DNA from: Verrucomicrobia bacterium IMCC26134 | GTDB lineage: Bacteria > Verrucomicrobiota > Verrucomicrobiia > Opitutales > Opitutaceae | Length of the DNA: 64,000 nt | Direction of reading: 5' to 3' | Assembly: GCA_000972765.1 (NCBI GenBank) | Contig: CP011265.1 | Location: forward strand, 2,651,001-2,715,000 | The notes under the pieces: generated by a model | Database searches by the model: none | Told to the model about the DNA's origin: nothing | Seen by the model: only the letters and a program-made list of their open reading frames with translations | Part shown: piece after piece, positions 36,548 to 46,546 of the stretch | Layout: each line of letters starts with the position of its first letter | Position numbering within the stretch: the first letter of the stretch is position 1 | Made by a program: the position numbers and the translations under genes

Positions 36548-37351
36548 TCAGCCGTGGCCAAAAGTGACTACGTTGACTTTCAAGCAACCGGCGCGACGCA
36601 GCACGCCGGCGCAGGCATTGAGAGTGGAACCAGTGGTGAAAACGTCATCGATAAGGATGTAGGATTGGCTCTCGGTAATGGCCGCGCCGGGGGCCAGTGC
36701 AAACGCGTTTTTGAGGTTCGCCCGCCGCTGTTCACGATCGAGATTCGTTTGCGTTTGAGTGTCCGCCACCCGGCATAGCAACTCCTCGACGCGCGTGCCC
36801 TCGCCGCCAACCGCCTTTGCCATGGTTTCAGCGAGCAACTGAGACTGATTGTAGCCGCGTTCGCGTTGCTTGCGCGGGTGCAGCGGGACCGGCACCAGGA
36901 CCGAGCCTCGAATAAAATCGCCGACCTCGGGATGCCCGGCCACGAGCGTCGCGACATCCTCCAAGACATGCAGGCCGTGCCGGTATTTGAGTGCATGAAC
37001 GAGGGCGCGCGCCGGCCCCTTGAACAATACCGCCGTCTTACCCTCGCCGAACTCCGGCTTAAGCCCCTCGCAATGCACGCACAGCCGCTCGCCCTCGGTT
37101 TCGCCGAAATAAGGGTGCCCGCAACACGGACAGTGCGGCGACTCCACCCTCACGATGAGCGGTTCGCAAGCCGAGCACACATGTCGCAGCGGACTCGCCT
37201 CGACCAAGCCGCCGCAATGCACGCAGGAGGGCGGAAACACCAAGTCGCGCAAAGCCCGGCCAAAGCCGCGCCAGCCGTCAGGCTCCCCTGCTGGCGGCGC
37301 CGCTTTCGGCGCCGCACTTGTGATGGTTGCCTCGTCGCTTACCGGTTCCAT
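36548..37351 (-). CDS. comF: ComF family protein (phosphoribosyltransferase-like)
   Basis: A 267-residue protein. An N-terminal cysteine-rich zinc domain ([28 protein letters not shown]) precedes a type I PRTase fold whose PRPP-binding loop is [20 protein letters not shown]. ComF proteins are needed for DNA uptake in competent bacteria, acting in the cytosol with the helicase ComFA or PriA. Many non-competent bacteria also keep it. The start at ATG 37351 overlaps truA by 13 bases, implying coupling; an earlier in-frame start at 37381 is possible. Confidence 0.88.
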   Translation of the reverse strand: MEPVSDEATITSAAPKAAPPAGEPDGWRGFGRALRDLVFPPSCVHCGGLVEASPLRHVCSACEPLIVRVESPHCPCCGHPYFGETEGERLCVHCEGLKPEFGEGKTAVLFKGPARALVHALKYRHGLHVLEDVATLVAGHPEVGDFIRGSVLVPVPLHPRKQRERGYNQSQLLAETMAKAVGGEGTRVEELLCRVADTQTQTNLDREQRRANLKNAFALAPGAAITESQSYILIDDVFTTGSTLNACAGVLRRAGCLKVNVVTFGHG

Positions 37352-38145
37352 GGCTCGGGATAGTGCACCTTCATCAAGCACAGACCCTGCGGCGGGGCCG
37401 TCTCGATCTCCGCCGTGCGTTCGCGCGCCGCGAGCAATTCCAGAATGCGCTGCGGCGTGAGTTTGCCCAGTCCGGCATACACGAGGCCGCCCACCAGACT
37501 GCGCACCATTTTATACAAAAACCCCTCCGCCTCGGCCTCGATGCGCAGCCGCGGACCGTCCTCGACCAGGTCAAGTCGCATGAGCGTCCGCACCGTGCTC
37601 TCCCGCTCCTCGCCGCCGAAGGCACTGAAGGCCCGGAAATCATGCCGCCCCACCAGCACCGCCGCCGCCGCGCGCATCGCCGCCACATCCAAGGCGCGAG
37701 GGATGGACCACGTAAAGGCGTTGGTAAAAGGGTCCGCCCAACCTCCCTGCTGCAGGGTGTAGTGATAAACTTTCCCCATCGCCGAAAACCGGGCATGGAA
37801 CGACGCGTCCACCACCTCCGCCGTCTGCACTTGAATGGACGGTGGCAGCCCGCCTCGCAGTGCCGCAAGCAGGCGCTCCGGCCCGTGCCGCCAAGCCGCA
37901 TCAACATGGAAAACCTGGCCGCGCGCGTGCACGCCCGCATCAGTCCTCCCGCTGCCATGGAGACGCACCTCCGCCTGAAAAAGCTCCGCCAGCCGGCGCT
38001 CGAGATGATCCTGCACCGCGTTGCGATCGGTCTGGCTCTGCCAGCCGGAAAACGCCGTGCCGTCGTAGGCGACACGACATTTCCAGCGCGGTAGCGCAGG
38101 GGCTTGATTATCCGGGCCCGTTGGAGTGGCAGCGGCAGGGGTCAT
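37339..38145 (-). CDS. truA: tRNA pseudouridine(38-40) synthase
   Basis: A 268-residue pseudouridine synthase that modifies positions 38-40 in the anticodon stem-loop of many tRNAs. The catalytic Asp is in LHGSGRTDAGVHARGQVFHV. The conserved tail motif FLYKMVRSLVGGLVYAGLGK is present. It starts with a short Pro/Ala-rich extension before the core (CRVAYDGTAFSGWQSQ). The gene follows ruvX by 10 bases and overlaps comF, so these are one operon. Confidence 0.94.
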   Translation of the reverse strand: MTPAAATPTGPDNQAPALPRWKCRVAYDGTAFSGWQSQTDRNAVQDHLERRLAELFQAEVRLHGSGRTDAGVHARGQVFHVDAAWRHGPERLLAALRGGLPPSIQVQTAEVVDASFHARFSAMGKVYHYTLQQGGWADPFTNAFTWSIPRALDVAAMRAAAAVLVGRHDFRAFSAFGGEERESTVRTLMRLDLVEDGPRLRIEAEAEGFLYKMVRSLVGGLVYAGLGKLTPQRILELLAARERTAEIETAPPQGLCLMKVHYPEPWNR

Positions 38146-38155
38146 TGACGTGAAC

Positions 38156-38593
38156 TCATGCTTCGGGCGGTGGAACCAGTCCGGGCGGGAAACGCTGATC
38201 GAGATAATCCTGCAAAATCACCGCCGCCGCACGCGAGTCGATGATCCCCTTGGCGCGAATTTCGCGGAGCTGTTTTTGATTCATGCCCTGCTCGGCGATG
38301 TGCGAGGTCAGCCGCTCATCCACGAGATGCACCGGCAAGCCAAACTCGGCGCGAAGCTCCGCCGCCACCGCGTCGGTTTCCCGGGCCTTATACCCGGCGG
38401 TGCCGTCCATGTTGAGCGGATAACCGATCACAATCTCGTCAATACGACGCTGCCGGACCACCGCCGCCAGAGCCAGCCGGCGCGACACAAGCTCCGCATC
38501 AACCAGGGCCGGGATGGGAGTGGCCACGCCGAGCTCGTCACCTGTCGCGAGACCGATGCGGCGTGTGCCGTAGTCAATACCGAGAAACCTCAT
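38156..38593 (-). CDS. ruvX: Putative pre-16S rRNA nuclease / Holliday junction resolvase YqgF
   Basis: A 145-residue RNase-H-fold nuclease. Motif 1 is FLGIDYGTRRIGLA, with the catalytic Asp. Further motifs are EIVIGYPLNMDGT, LVDERLTS and IDSRAAAVILQDYLD. The family matures 16S rRNA 5' ends and resembles RuvC-type resolvases. It lies between manC and truA. Start ATG 38593. Confidence 0.93.
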   Translation of the reverse strand: MRFLGIDYGTRRIGLATGDELGVATPIPALVDAELVSRRLALAAVVRQRRIDEIVIGYPLNMDGTAGYKARETDAVAAELRAEFGLPVHLVDERLTSHIAEQGMNQKQLREIRAKGIIDSRAAAVILQDYLDQRFPPGLVPPPEA

Positions 38594-38653
38594 GGAGCGG
38601 TCAGGAAAGCGGGTATGCTATTTTGGCGGCGAGGAACATGGCGGCAGAGAAGC

Positions 38654-39751
38654 TCAGAGCAGTTTCGCGGCGTCCTTGCGCTCGGAGACCCGCTTCAGAA
38701 GCGCCTTTATTTCCTGCGCCTTGGCCTTGGGCATCACGAGCGTCGCGTCTTTCGTGTGCACGACGACCAGATCGTCCACCCCGAGGAGAGTCACCAGGTG
38801 GCCACCCTCGCTAAAAACAATGTTACCCGCGCCCTGCTCAATGATGACTTCGCCTCGACCCACATTGCCCGCCGCGTCGGGTTTAAAATGCTTTGCGACC
38901 GCGGGCCAGGCGCCCACGTCATCCCAATCAAAAGAAGCAGGCAACATCACGACGTTGGTGGATTTCTCGAGCAGCGCGTAATCCACCGATATTTTCACCA
39001 AGGTGGGATAGACTTTCTTCAACAGCGGCGCGAGCGCACGGCCCTTGGCCAACGCGGTGCGCAGCTTGGCGAGGCCGGCGTCGAGTTCCGGTGCATAGGC
39101 GGCGAAGGCCTTCTCCACCACTGGCACGCTCCAGATAAACATACCGGCGTTCCACACATAGTCACCCGATCTCAGGTAGCTCTGCGCCACCTCCAGCTTG
39201 GGTTTTTCCACGAAACGCTTCACGGCAAAAACCTGTTTCGAGCCAAACTCGCGCCAGCGCTCTCCGCGTTGCACGTAACCAAAACCTGTCGCCGGCTCGG
39301 TCGGCGGTATGCCGATCGTCACCATCACCGGAGCCGCCGCCGCCGCCGTGAATGCCGCGCGCAAATCAGCCTGATACGCCTTCGCATCATGGATGACGTG
39401 GTCCGCCGGCAACACCGCAAACACGCCCTGGGGATCGCGCGCACCCACAATCGCCGCGGCGAGGCCTACGGCTGCAGCGGTATCGCGCCCCATCGGCTCC
39501 ACGATGACATTGGCCGGAGGGAGAAAGCCCTTGCAGACCCGCGCCACCGCCTTCGCCTGGGCGGCGCTGGTGATAACGAGGATGTTCTTCGCCGGCACTA
39601 GGGGCTTGATGCGCTTCAAGGTCTGCGCGAGCAGCGGTGTATCGCCAACCACGGGGAGCAGATGCTTGGGGCAGGCCGCTCTGCTCTGGGGCCAGAAACG
39701 CTCCCCTTTTCCACCTGCAATCACTACCGCATAGATTGAAGTTTTCATCAT
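38654..39751 (-). CDS. manC: Mannose-1-phosphate guanylyltransferase
   Basis: A 365-residue nucleotidyltransferase. It makes GDP-mannose from mannose-1-phosphate and GTP for polysaccharide and glycoprotein synthesis. The N-terminal signature is AVVIAGGKGERFWPQSR with PKHLLPVVG following. Further motifs are VIVEPMGRDTAAAVGLA, VLPADHVI, FVEKPKLEVAQSYL and SVDYALLEKSTNVVML. It lacks the extra C-terminal isomerase domain of bifunctional enzymes. The start may be ATG 39751 or 39748; a GTG lies six bases further up. It begins the minus-strand run to folC. Confidence 0.92.
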   Translation of the reverse strand: MMKTSIYAVVIAGGKGERFWPQSRAACPKHLLPVVGDTPLLAQTLKRIKPLVPAKNILVITSAAQAKAVARVCKGFLPPANVIVEPMGRDTAAAVGLAAAIVGARDPQGVFAVLPADHVIHDAKAYQADLRAAFTAAAAAPVMVTIGIPPTEPATGFGYVQRGERWREFGSKQVFAVKRFVEKPKLEVAQSYLRSGDYVWNAGMFIWSVPVVEKAFAAYAPELDAGLAKLRTALAKGRALAPLLKKVYPTLVKISVDYALLEKSTNVVMLPASFDWDDVGAWPAVAKHFKPDAAGNVGRGEVIIEQGAGNIVFSEGGHLVTLLGVDDLVVVHTKDATLVMPKAKAQEIKALLKRVSERKDAAKLL

Positions 39752-39826
39752 ACCCACCCAACCAAGCGCCGGGCGCGCCGCAACGCCGCAGTTGCCCCGC
39801 GCGCATTTAACCGCAGTCTAGAGCGC

Positions 39827-40177
39827 ATGGATTCCTCCCACTCCCCCACGTCATACCCGCTCGAAATCTCAGTCGAGGAGACCCGCCGTCTGCTTTCGGA
39901 GAATGCCGGAAGCGTTTGCCTCATCGATGTGCGCGAGCCCTTCGAATACGAAACCGCCCGCATTGCCGGTTCGCAGCTCATTCCGATGCGCCAGATTCCC
40001 GAGCAGGTAGGCACTCTGCCCAAGGATAAACAACTGCTCATCCATTGTCACCACGGCGGTCGCAGCCTTCGCGTGACCCAGTATCTCCGCGCGCAAGGTT
40101 ACGAAGCCGTGACAAACGTGGCGGGCGGCATACACGCTTGGGCTGAGCGCATAGACAAATCTGTTCCAACTTATTAA
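39827..40177 (+). CDS. Rhodanese-like domain protein
   Basis: A 116-residue single rhodanese domain. Family segments are CLIDVREPFEYETARIAGS and the active-site loop LLIHCHHGGRSLRVTQYL, whose Cys would carry persulfide sulfur. The C-terminal GYEAVTNVAGGIHAWAE is typical. It may act as a sulfurtransferase or a thiol carrier; the partner is unknown. It is divergent from manC. Start ATG 39827. Confidence 0.9.
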   Translation: MDSSHSPTSYPLEISVEETRRLLSENAGSVCLIDVREPFEYETARIAGSQLIPMRQIPEQVGTLPKDKQLLIHCHHGGRSLRVTQYLRAQGYEAVTNVAGGIHAWAERIDKSVPTY

Positions 40178-40530
40178 CGAAGCCCCCAACCGCTTAGCGC
40201 CGCCTGACGTATTACGCACTCAGGCATAGCCCCGGGCAGAAATCATCCAGCGAGAAACCTGAGGTGCAGAGAGGGCCGTATTCGTAAACGAGCATGCGAT
40301 ACACTCGCTTGAGCTTCAATACCTCCATTATCATTCGCCACCACGGGCATGTTTTGAGGGATGCATAATAACCCCGTAGCGTTCGTATAAGAGATTCGAA
40401 CCGCTTGCTTGCGTCACCTGCTAACACGGATTGGGCGACGTATATATCCATCTCACACCAATTATCTATTGGTTTAACGCACGTCCGCTTCAAGCGGTTG
40501 GATAAATACGAATCACCCAGCGCAAATAAA
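40178..40530. other. Long AT-richer intergenic stretch, no recognisable gene
   Basis: About 350 bases of lower GC than the flanks. One minus-strand frame (40212 up to an ATG near 40449) could code about 79 residues beginning MDIYVAQSVLAGDASK. It has no family resemblance and atypical composition, so I do not call a gene. No tRNA or repeat is seen. Confidence 0.4.
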
Positions 40531-40563
40531 AAACGCCCCCGGCTGAAAGCCGGGGGCGTTTTA
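40531..40563 (-). terminator. Rho-independent terminator of the HTH protein gene
   Basis: A near-perfect stem, CGCCCCCGGCT with AGCCGGGGGCG and a three-base loop, follows the gene's stop by 25 bases. T-rich tracts flank it on both strands, so it could also act on plus-strand transcription. Confidence 0.9.
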
Positions 40564-40587
40564 CACACACTAAAACTGATCCGATTA

Positions 40588-41025
40588 TCAGGCTTGAGCT
40601 GGAGCAGACTCAACCACAGCGGAGGGCGCTGCAGCGCGAGCTTTGACCAGACCAAGCTCCTTTTTTATATTTTGGACGCTAGGCTGGGAGATACCTAGGG
40701 CCTTGGCGATTTCCTGACCGGTCTTGCCGGCGTCAACCAAGGCCTTAACCTCAGCCTTTACCTCAGCAGTGATCTTGGCGCGTTTACCTTTGGCAGCCTT
40801 AGCCGCTTTAGGCGCCTTCGCGCCCTTGCCTGCCTTGGACTTGCCCTTACCGCCCTTTAGAGCCGCCTCTTTAAGGGCTTTGATAAAGTCGTTTAAGTTA
40901 GCATAGCCATACTCGCTGGGCAGCTTGGCAAGAGCAGCGACGCGATCTGCGGCTAGTTTAGCCTGTGCCAAGGCAAGCTTGGCTTTGGCTTTTTCGAGTT
41001 CTGCGATTTGATCAATGAATGACAT
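40588..41025 (-). CDS. Lys/Ala-rich DNA-binding protein with C-terminal helix-turn-helix
   Basis: A 145-residue basic protein in three parts. Residues 1-60 are helical and coiled-coil-like (MSFIDQIAELEKAKAKLALA). Residues 60-80 are a Lys/Ala/Gly-rich linker like histone H1 tails. Residues 85-120 are a homeodomain-type helix-turn-helix (VKALVDAGKTGQEIAKALGI, then SQPSVQNIKKELG). An H-NS-like or nucleoid-associated role is an inference from this layout. ATG 41025 has AAGAGG six bases upstream; the ATG at 41031 abuts that site and is less likely. Confidence 0.78.
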   Translation of the reverse strand: MSFIDQIAELEKAKAKLALAQAKLAADRVAALAKLPSEYGYANLNDFIKALKEAALKGGKGKSKAGKGAKAPKAAKAAKGKRAKITAEVKAEVKALVDAGKTGQEIAKALGISQPSVQNIKKELGLVKARAAAPSAVVESAPAQA

Positions 41026-41096
41026 ACCCATCCTCTTGTGGGATGTATCTGAACTATATCAAGCATATATTATGATAAAAGCCGCTTACAAAGTAA

Positions 41097-41885
41097 TCAA
41101 ATAGTCATCGCGTGGTAACCTCCATCCACCACCAACTCGGCTCCCGTGATAAACGAACCTGCGGGTGAGGCCAAAAGCAAAGTAGCGCCGACCAGCTCCT
41201 TGGCTTCGCCAAAACGCTTCATGGGAGTATGCCCCATAATAGCGGTTACACGCTCGGGCGTAAGCACTTTACGATTTTGTTCAGCAGGGAAAAAGCCCGG
41301 CACTACAAGATTTACCCGAACGTTTTGCGGGGCCCACTCGCGCGCAAGATTTTTGGTCAGATTGTGCACGGCAGCCTTGCTGGCCGAATAAGTAAACACG
41401 CGAGAAAGCGGAACGATGCCCGACATCGATCCGAGGTTGATAATCGAACCACCCAGACCGCGCGCCAAAAGATATTTGCCAAAAACCTGACAACCCAGAA
41501 ACACACTCTTGTAATTGACCCGTATAATCCGGTCGCACTCTTCCTCTGTAATATCGAGGAAGGGAGTCGCGGAGTTGATGCCCGCGCCGTTTACAACCAC
41601 GTCAACCTTGCCGCTCCGGGCCAGCACCGCCTCTAGCAAGCCTTCAAGCGCAGCTTTATCACTCGCCTCGGCCGCATAAAACCAAGCCTTGCCGCCCGCC
41701 GCCGCTATACGATCGAGCCGAATCTGAGCCTTCTCCAGATTACGGCCAACCAACACGACTTCGGCACCGGCCGCAGCCAGCCCCTCCGCCATTGCTCCGC
41801 ATAATTCTCCCGTGCCGCCGATCACGACAGCCACTTGGCCTTGAAGGGAAAATAAAGAACTCAGAAAGGAGGCGTGGGTGCTCAT
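41097..41885 (-). CDS. SDR-family NAD(P)-dependent oxidoreductase
   Basis: A 262-residue classical short-chain dehydrogenase. The nucleotide-binding motif is [24 protein letters not shown] stabilises the fold, the catalytic Ser is in [13 protein letters not shown] and Tyr-Lys is in [12 protein letters not shown]. The sequence resembles sugar-acid oxidoreductases such as D-mannonate or 2-keto-3-deoxygluconate dehydrogenases, but the substrate is not fixed. Start ATG 41885. It is divergent from the HTH-MBL gene with 156 bases between. Confidence 0.88.
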   Translation of the reverse strand: MSTHASFLSSLFSLQGQVAVVIGGTGELCGAMAEGLAAAGAEVVLVGRNLEKAQIRLDRIAAAGGKAWFYAAEASDKAALEGLLEAVLARSGKVDVVVNGAGINSATPFLDITEEECDRIIRVNYKSVFLGCQVFGKYLLARGLGGSIINLGSMSGIVPLSRVFTYSASKAAVHNLTKNLAREWAPQNVRVNLVVPGFFPAEQNRKVLTPERVTAIMGHTPMKRFGEAKELVGATLLLASPAGSFITGAELVVDGGYHAMTI

Positions 41886-42041
41886 ATTATTTTTATAGAA
41901 AGGCTAGATAACCGTATCGCCACACCCGTGTCACCTTTTCGCCCTCTGAACAGATTTTCAGTTCTTAACGCATGACCATAATTTAACCTCTGCCCGCTTT
42001 CGCTTGCGCATACACAACGGCGAAGGGTTACTAAGCGGCGT

Positions 42042-42923
42042 ATGCCACTCATTCCACTGGAAGACACTTTCGCCGACGTCATAAACAAAGCTCAACGCGG
42101 CTACGGCATCAGCGACGAGGAGCTCTCCACGCGAGCCGCCATTCCCCTGTCTGCTTTGACCGCGCTTAAGTCCGGCAAAGCGGATGTAGCGGATTTACGG
42201 CGCGTCGCCCGTCATCTCCAGCTGGATCCAGATGCGTTGGAAAAACTCGCGTTGAATTCGGTTTATCCACGCGCGCCTCACATCCCACGCGGCTTCGCCA
42301 TGTTTAATACCCGCGACGAGGCCATGACGGTTAATAATTACCTCGTTTGGGATGCCAAGAGCCGGGAAGCAGCCATTATAGACACCGGCACCGAGCCTGG
42401 TGATCTGCTCGATCTCATCGCCGCCGAACACCTGCGCGTTAAGTTTATTCTGCTTACCCATACCCACTCCGACCACATCGCGGCTCTTGCCCCCATCGCA
42501 ACCTCGACCGGGGCCAGTGTCTGGGCCAGCGAACGTGAACCGGTCGATTATCCCGGTGCGCGCACTTTCAGCGAGAACGCCTACTTCCATCTGGGCAACC
42601 TGGCGATCAAAGCACTGTCTACTTGGGGACATTCACCCGGGCTCACTACTTTCTACGTGCAGGGGCTTAGCTACCCGCTGGCGCTTTGTGGCGATTCGCT
42701 CTTCTCCTGTTCCATCGGCGGCAGCCCCACTCATTTCCGCGAGCAGGTCAAAAACACGCGAGCGCGGATTTTTTCCCTGCCAAAGGATTCACTCATCGGG
42801 CCGGGCCACGGGCCGCTTACCAGCCTGGCCTTTGAAAGAATTAATAACCCTTTCTTCGCCCGCCCCGCCGCCAAACCCAAAATCGTTGCGGAAGATACGG
42901 ACAAGCCGACGCCTAAAAGCTGA
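42042..42923 (+). CDS. HTH domain fused to a metallo-beta-lactamase-fold hydrolase
   Basis: A 293-residue fusion. Residues 1-70 look like an XRE/Cro-type helix-turn-helix (DEELSTRAAIPLSALTALKS, then GKADVADLRRVARHL). Residues 80-270 are a metallo-beta-lactamase fold of the glyoxalase II type with the metal motif LLTHTHSDHI, a downstream Asp in LALCGDSLFSCS and a His in IGPGHGPL. The MBL half probably hydrolyses a thioester or similar small molecule; the HTH half could bind DNA or simply be a helical domain. Start ATG 42042. The 215 bases downstream to ahcY hold only a terminator for ahcY. Confidence 0.85.
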   Translation: MPLIPLEDTFADVINKAQRGYGISDEELSTRAAIPLSALTALKSGKADVADLRRVARHLQLDPDALEKLALNSVYPRAPHIPRGFAMFNTRDEAMTVNNYLVWDAKSREAAIIDTGTEPGDLLDLIAAEHLRVKFILLTHTHSDHIAALAPIATSTGASVWASEREPVDYPGARTFSENAYFHLGNLAIKALSTWGHSPGLTTFYVQGLSYPLALCGDSLFSCSIGGSPTHFREQVKNTRARIFSLPKDSLIGPGHGPLTSLAFERINNPFFARPAAKPKIVAEDTDKPTPKS

Positions 42924-43061
42924 TAGGGATAAGATACGCCCGCATTTAGGGATCTCACATTGCCTCTGCATGCCTGGAAACGAACTCTTTCGCGAACAAT
43001 GTAGTCAGCCAGTGGTAGTAGAGGTGGTGCAAAGCCCTAAGAATACTAACGTCATATAAAC

Positions 43062-43089
43062 AAAAAAGCCGGCCTACATGAGGCCGGCT
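43062..43089 (-). terminator. Rho-independent terminator of ahcY
   Basis: AGCCGGCCT (43067-43075) pairs with AGGCCGGCT (43081-43089) with a five-base loop. On the minus strand T6 follows the stem. It lies 50 bases after the ahcY stop. Confidence 0.9.
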
Positions 43090-43138
43090 CGTCATTTGTA
43101 GACCGTGAAGCAGATCCCGCCAAACGCAGGTGATCCGA

Positions 43139-44578
43139 TTAGTAGCGGTAGTGCTCGGGCTTGTAGGGTCCTTCCAAGGGCACGCCGAGATATTCGGCCT
43201 GGGATTTGGTGAGCTTGGTTAGAACGACACCGATGCGCTCGAGATGCAGACGGGCGACCTCTTCGTCCAGGTGCTTGGGCAAACGATATACACCGACTGC
43301 GTAAGTGTCCTTGTTCTTCCAAAGATCGATCTGGGCCAGGGTCTGATTGGAGAAGCTGTTCGACATCACGAAGGAAGGGTGACCGGTGGCGCAGCCGAGA
43401 TTCACAAGACGACCTTCGGCGAGCATGTAGATCGTATTGCCGGTGGGGAAGGTATAGGCGTCGTAGCCGGCCTTGATGTTAACGTGCTTCACGCCGGGCG
43501 CGTTCTTGAGGCGGTCGACCTGGATCTCGTTGTCGAAGTGACCGATGTTACAGACGATGGCCTGGTCCTTCATCGCCATCATGTGCTCGAGGGTGATGAT
43601 ATCTTTGTTACCGGTGGTGGTGACATAGATGTCGGCCTTGCCGAGGGTGCTCTCGATGGTGTTCACCTCGAAGCCTTCCATCGCGCACTGGAGGGCGTTG
43701 ATGGGATCGATTTCGGAAACGATGACGCGGGCGCCAAAGCCCTTGAGCGAGAAGGCGGAGCCTTTGCCTACGTCGCCGTAGCCGGCCACGAAGGCGCACT
43801 TGCCGGCGATCATGACGTCGGTGGCGCGCTTGAGACCGTCGGCGAGTGACTCGCGGCAGCCGTAGAGGTTGTCGAACTTCGACTTGGTGACGGAGTCGTT
43901 CACGTTGATGGCCGGAACGAGGAGCTTGCCCTGCTCGTGAAGCTGGTAGAGGCGGTGCACGCCGGTGGTGGTCTCCTCGGAGACGCCGCGCCAGGCGCTC
44001 TTCAGGCGGGTGAAGATACCCGTGTCGGATGCGTGGATCTTCTTGAGGAGATCTTTGATGACCTGCTCTTCGTGAGAGCCGGATGGCGTATTGATCCAAG
44101 TGCTGCCATTCTCGAGTTCGAAGCCCTTGTGAAGCAGGAGGGTGACGTCACCACCGTCATCGACCACGAGTTGCGGCCCGAGACCGTCGGGACCGACGAT
44201 AGCCTTCCAGGTGAGATCCCAATACTGTTCGAGCGTCTCGCCCTTCCAGGCAAAAACGGGAACGCCAGTGGCGGCGATGGCGGCAGCGGCGTGGTCCTGG
44301 GTTGAGAAAATATTACAGGAGGCCCAGCGGACCTTGGCACCGAGAGCGACGAGTGTCTCGATGAGCACGGCGGTCTGGATGGTCATGTGCAACGAACCGG
44401 TGATACGGACCCCGGCGAGAGGCTTGGAAGGGCCGAATTTTTTACGGATGGAAATGAGACCGGGCATCTCGTGCTCGGCGATGGAGATCTCTTTACGACC
44501 CCAGTCGGCGAGTTTGATGTCGGCGACATGGAAATCGGAGCCGGGGGTGAAGGAAGGAGGGACGTTGGCGTTGCTCAT
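43139..44578 (-). CDS. ahcY: Adenosylhomocysteinase
   Basis: A 479-residue NAD-dependent enzyme. It cleaves S-adenosylhomocysteine to adenosine and homocysteine, relieving product inhibition of methyltransferases. Core segments are [33 protein letters not shown], the NAD-binding [17 protein letters not shown], and the C-terminal KPEHYRY, which helps complete the NAD site. It lies 139 bases downstream of metK, and together they form part of the methyl cycle. No SAH riboswitch motif was identified in the short leader. Confidence 0.96.
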   Translation of the reverse strand: MSNANVPPSFTPGSDFHVADIKLADWGRKEISIAEHEMPGLISIRKKFGPSKPLAGVRITGSLHMTIQTAVLIETLVALGAKVRWASCNIFSTQDHAAAAIAATGVPVFAWKGETLEQYWDLTWKAIVGPDGLGPQLVVDDGGDVTLLLHKGFELENGSTWINTPSGSHEEQVIKDLLKKIHASDTGIFTRLKSAWRGVSEETTTGVHRLYQLHEQGKLLVPAINVNDSVTKSKFDNLYGCRESLADGLKRATDVMIAGKCAFVAGYGDVGKGSAFSLKGFGARVIVSEIDPINALQCAMEGFEVNTIESTLGKADIYVTTTGNKDIITLEHMMAMKDQAIVCNIGHFDNEIQVDRLKNAPGVKHVNIKAGYDAYTFPTGNTIYMLAEGRLVNLGCATGHPSFVMSNSFSNQTLAQIDLWKNKDTYAVGVYRLPKHLDEEVARLHLERIGVVLTKLTKSQAEYLGVPLEGPYKPEHYRY

Positions 44579-44647
44579 GGTGAAAAAGAGTGAGGGGAAT
44601 GAAAAGTTGGTGGAGATGTATTCTGCAGTAAAAAGTTAGATACGAAA

Positions 44648-44682
44648 CCGCCGCGGTTCCAATGGTGGGGTAACCGCGGCGG
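44648..44682 (-). terminator. Probable terminator of metK
   Basis: An 11-bp perfect stem (44648-44658 with 44672-44682) lies 35 bases after the metK stop. Only TTT follows on the minus strand, so it may be weak or allow readthrough to ahcY. Confidence 0.55.
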
Positions 44683-44717
44683 GAAACTGGTCGCCGGAAG
44701 CAACCGGCGGGCTATTT

Positions 44718-45938
44718 TTACTTGATGAGTTTTTTAACCGCAGCCTGTAGGGCGGCGACTTTCGTGGTCTGCTCCCAAGGCAATCCGGCCTTGCCGAAGT
44801 GACCGTAGTTGGTGGTCTCGCGGTAGATCGGGCGAAGCAGATCAAGCTGCTGCACGATGTCGGCAGGCTTGAAGGAGAAGACCGTCTGGATAGCCTCGGT
44901 GATGACCGTATCGGAGACGGTGCCGGTGCCGAAGGTGTTCACGTAAACGCTCACGGGATTCGGATGACCGATGGCGTAGGCGAACTGGACTTCGCACTGC
45001 TTGGCGAGTTTGGCGGCGACGATGTTCTTGGCGACCCAGCGTCCCATATAGGCCGCGGAGCGGTCTACCTTGGAGGGATCCTTCCCAGAAAAGGCGCCGC
45101 CGCCGTGACGCCCCCAACCACCGTAAGAATCCACGATGATCTTGCGCCCGGTGAGGCCGGAGTCGCCCTGCGGTCCGCCGATGACGAACTTGCCGGTGGG
45201 ATTGATGAGATACTCGGTCTTGGCGTTAAGAAGCTTGGCCGGCAGGACTTTCTTGATGACGTTCTTGATCAGAAAGTCCTCGATCTCGGAGTGGGAAACG
45301 TCAGCGGTGTGTTGAGTGGAAATCACGACGTTAACAATCTCGGTGGCGACGCCATCGACATAACGGACGGATACCTGCGACTTCGCGTCGGGGCGGAGCC
45401 ACTTCACTTTGCCGCTCTTGCGTATCTTGGTCAGCTCGCGTCCCAATCGATGGGCGAAGATAATCGGAGCGGGCATAAGCTCGTCCGTCTCATCGGCGGC
45501 GAAACCAAACATGAGCCCCTGATCGCCTGCGCCTTGCTCGGCGGTTTTCTTGCCGGCGGCCTTCTTGGCGTCCACACCCTGCGCGATGTCGGCGGACTGC
45601 GCGGTGAGGTAATTATTAATGAATACGGTGTCAGCGTTGAAGACATCATCGTCGTTCACATAGCCGATATGACGGATAGCATCGCGGATGACCTTCTCGA
45701 CGTTGAACGCCTCGTCTATCGGCTTGGTCTTGCCTGTCTTTTTATCTTGAAGCTTGGGGATAGTAATCTCGCCGCCGACGACGACGACATTGGACTTCAC
45801 GAAAGTCTCGCACGCGACGCGGGACTTGGGATCGAAAGCGAGACAGGCGTCGAGGATGCTGTCCGAGATAAGGTCGGCGACCTTGTCGGGGTGGCCTTCG
45901 CCAACTGACTCAGAGGAGAAAACAAAGGTTTGGGACAT
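44718..45938 (-). CDS. metK: S-adenosylmethionine synthetase
   Basis: A 406-residue enzyme that makes S-adenosylmethionine from methionine and ATP. The N-terminal motif [20 protein letters not shown], the segment [32 protein letters not shown] and [19 protein letters not shown] are all intact. It precedes ahcY on the same strand. The 205-base upstream region, shared with the divergent Hpt gene, is AT-rich; I looked for a SAM riboswitch and did not see one. Confidence 0.96.
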   Translation of the reverse strand: MSQTFVFSSESVGEGHPDKVADLISDSILDACLAFDPKSRVACETFVKSNVVVVGGEITIPKLQDKKTGKTKPIDEAFNVEKVIRDAIRHIGYVNDDDVFNADTVFINNYLTAQSADIAQGVDAKKAAGKKTAEQGAGDQGLMFGFAADETDELMPAPIIFAHRLGRELTKIRKSGKVKWLRPDAKSQVSVRYVDGVATEIVNVVISTQHTADVSHSEIEDFLIKNVIKKVLPAKLLNAKTEYLINPTGKFVIGGPQGDSGLTGRKIIVDSYGGWGRHGGGAFSGKDPSKVDRSAAYMGRWVAKNIVAAKLAKQCEVQFAYAIGHPNPVSVYVNTFGTGTVSDTVITEAIQTVFSFKPADIVQQLDLLRPIYRETTNYGHFGKAGLPWEQTTKVAALQAAVKKLIK

Positions 45939-46143
45939 GGTTAGATTAGGGACGCTGTAACCAAAAACGCATAAAATGATCGGGCAAGTTAAATATCAAC
46001 ATATCTGTATTTAATGATATGATTATGCTGCAGGTCGATACGCGGGCTTCTTTGCCCATTCAACGAGCAGGACGTTTTAGGGGGCAAAAACTTCATTGCC
46101 GAAGTCAGAAGCAAAAGTAATCATATAGGCCCAACCAGCCCCG

Positions 46144-46506
46144 ATGTCTTTTTCTCAACTGCCAGTAGTCGACTTGGAAGCGATCAACAACCTTCGTTCA
46201 CTCGGTGATGAAGGCGATGACACATTCTTGCGGGAGATTATAACAATCTATCTGGAAGACACTCCCCTGCGAATCGCCGACCTGAAGAAGTCGTTTCATG
46301 ATGGAGACAAGGCCCTCTTCACCCGCAGTGCACATACGATCAAAGGGAGTTCAGCAAATGTAGGTTCTAGCCGCGTCCGCAGCATCGCGGAACAAATCGA
46401 GCAACGCTCCAAGGTGGAACCCATCGCTGGTCTCGCCGATCTTATTAAGGAGCTCGATCAGGCCTACGCGGAAGCTTCCAAACGCCTGGCCTCTTACCAA
46501 GTCTGA
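46144..46506 (+). CDS. Histidine phosphotransfer (Hpt) domain protein
   Basis: A 120-residue four-helix Hpt protein. The phosphoacceptor His is in RSAHTIKGSSANVG. Hpt proteins relay phosphate between receiver domains in multistep phosphorelays. No histidine kinase is adjacent, so the partners are unknown. A degenerate receiver lies 6 kb away in the coiled-coil gene, but no direct link is shown. Start ATG 46144. Confidence 0.9.
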   Translation: MSFSQLPVVDLEAINNLRSLGDEGDDTFLREIITIYLEDTPLRIADLKKSFHDGDKALFTRSAHTIKGSSANVGSSRVRSIAEQIEQRSKVEPIAGLADLIKELDQAYAEASKRLASYQV

Positions 46507-46546
46507 CCCGAAGGCCTGCTGACAGGCTGCGAGACGTTTACGCCGA

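Noticed and set aside
40212..40655. A 147-codon minus-strand frame across the rhodanese-HTH gap.
   Set aside because: It runs through the terminator hairpin and into the 3' end of the HTH gene; only about 79 codons could be independent and they match nothing.
45939..46143. SAM riboswitch upstream of metK.
   Set aside because: AT-rich with only weak hairpins; none of the SAM riboswitch cores I know could be matched.
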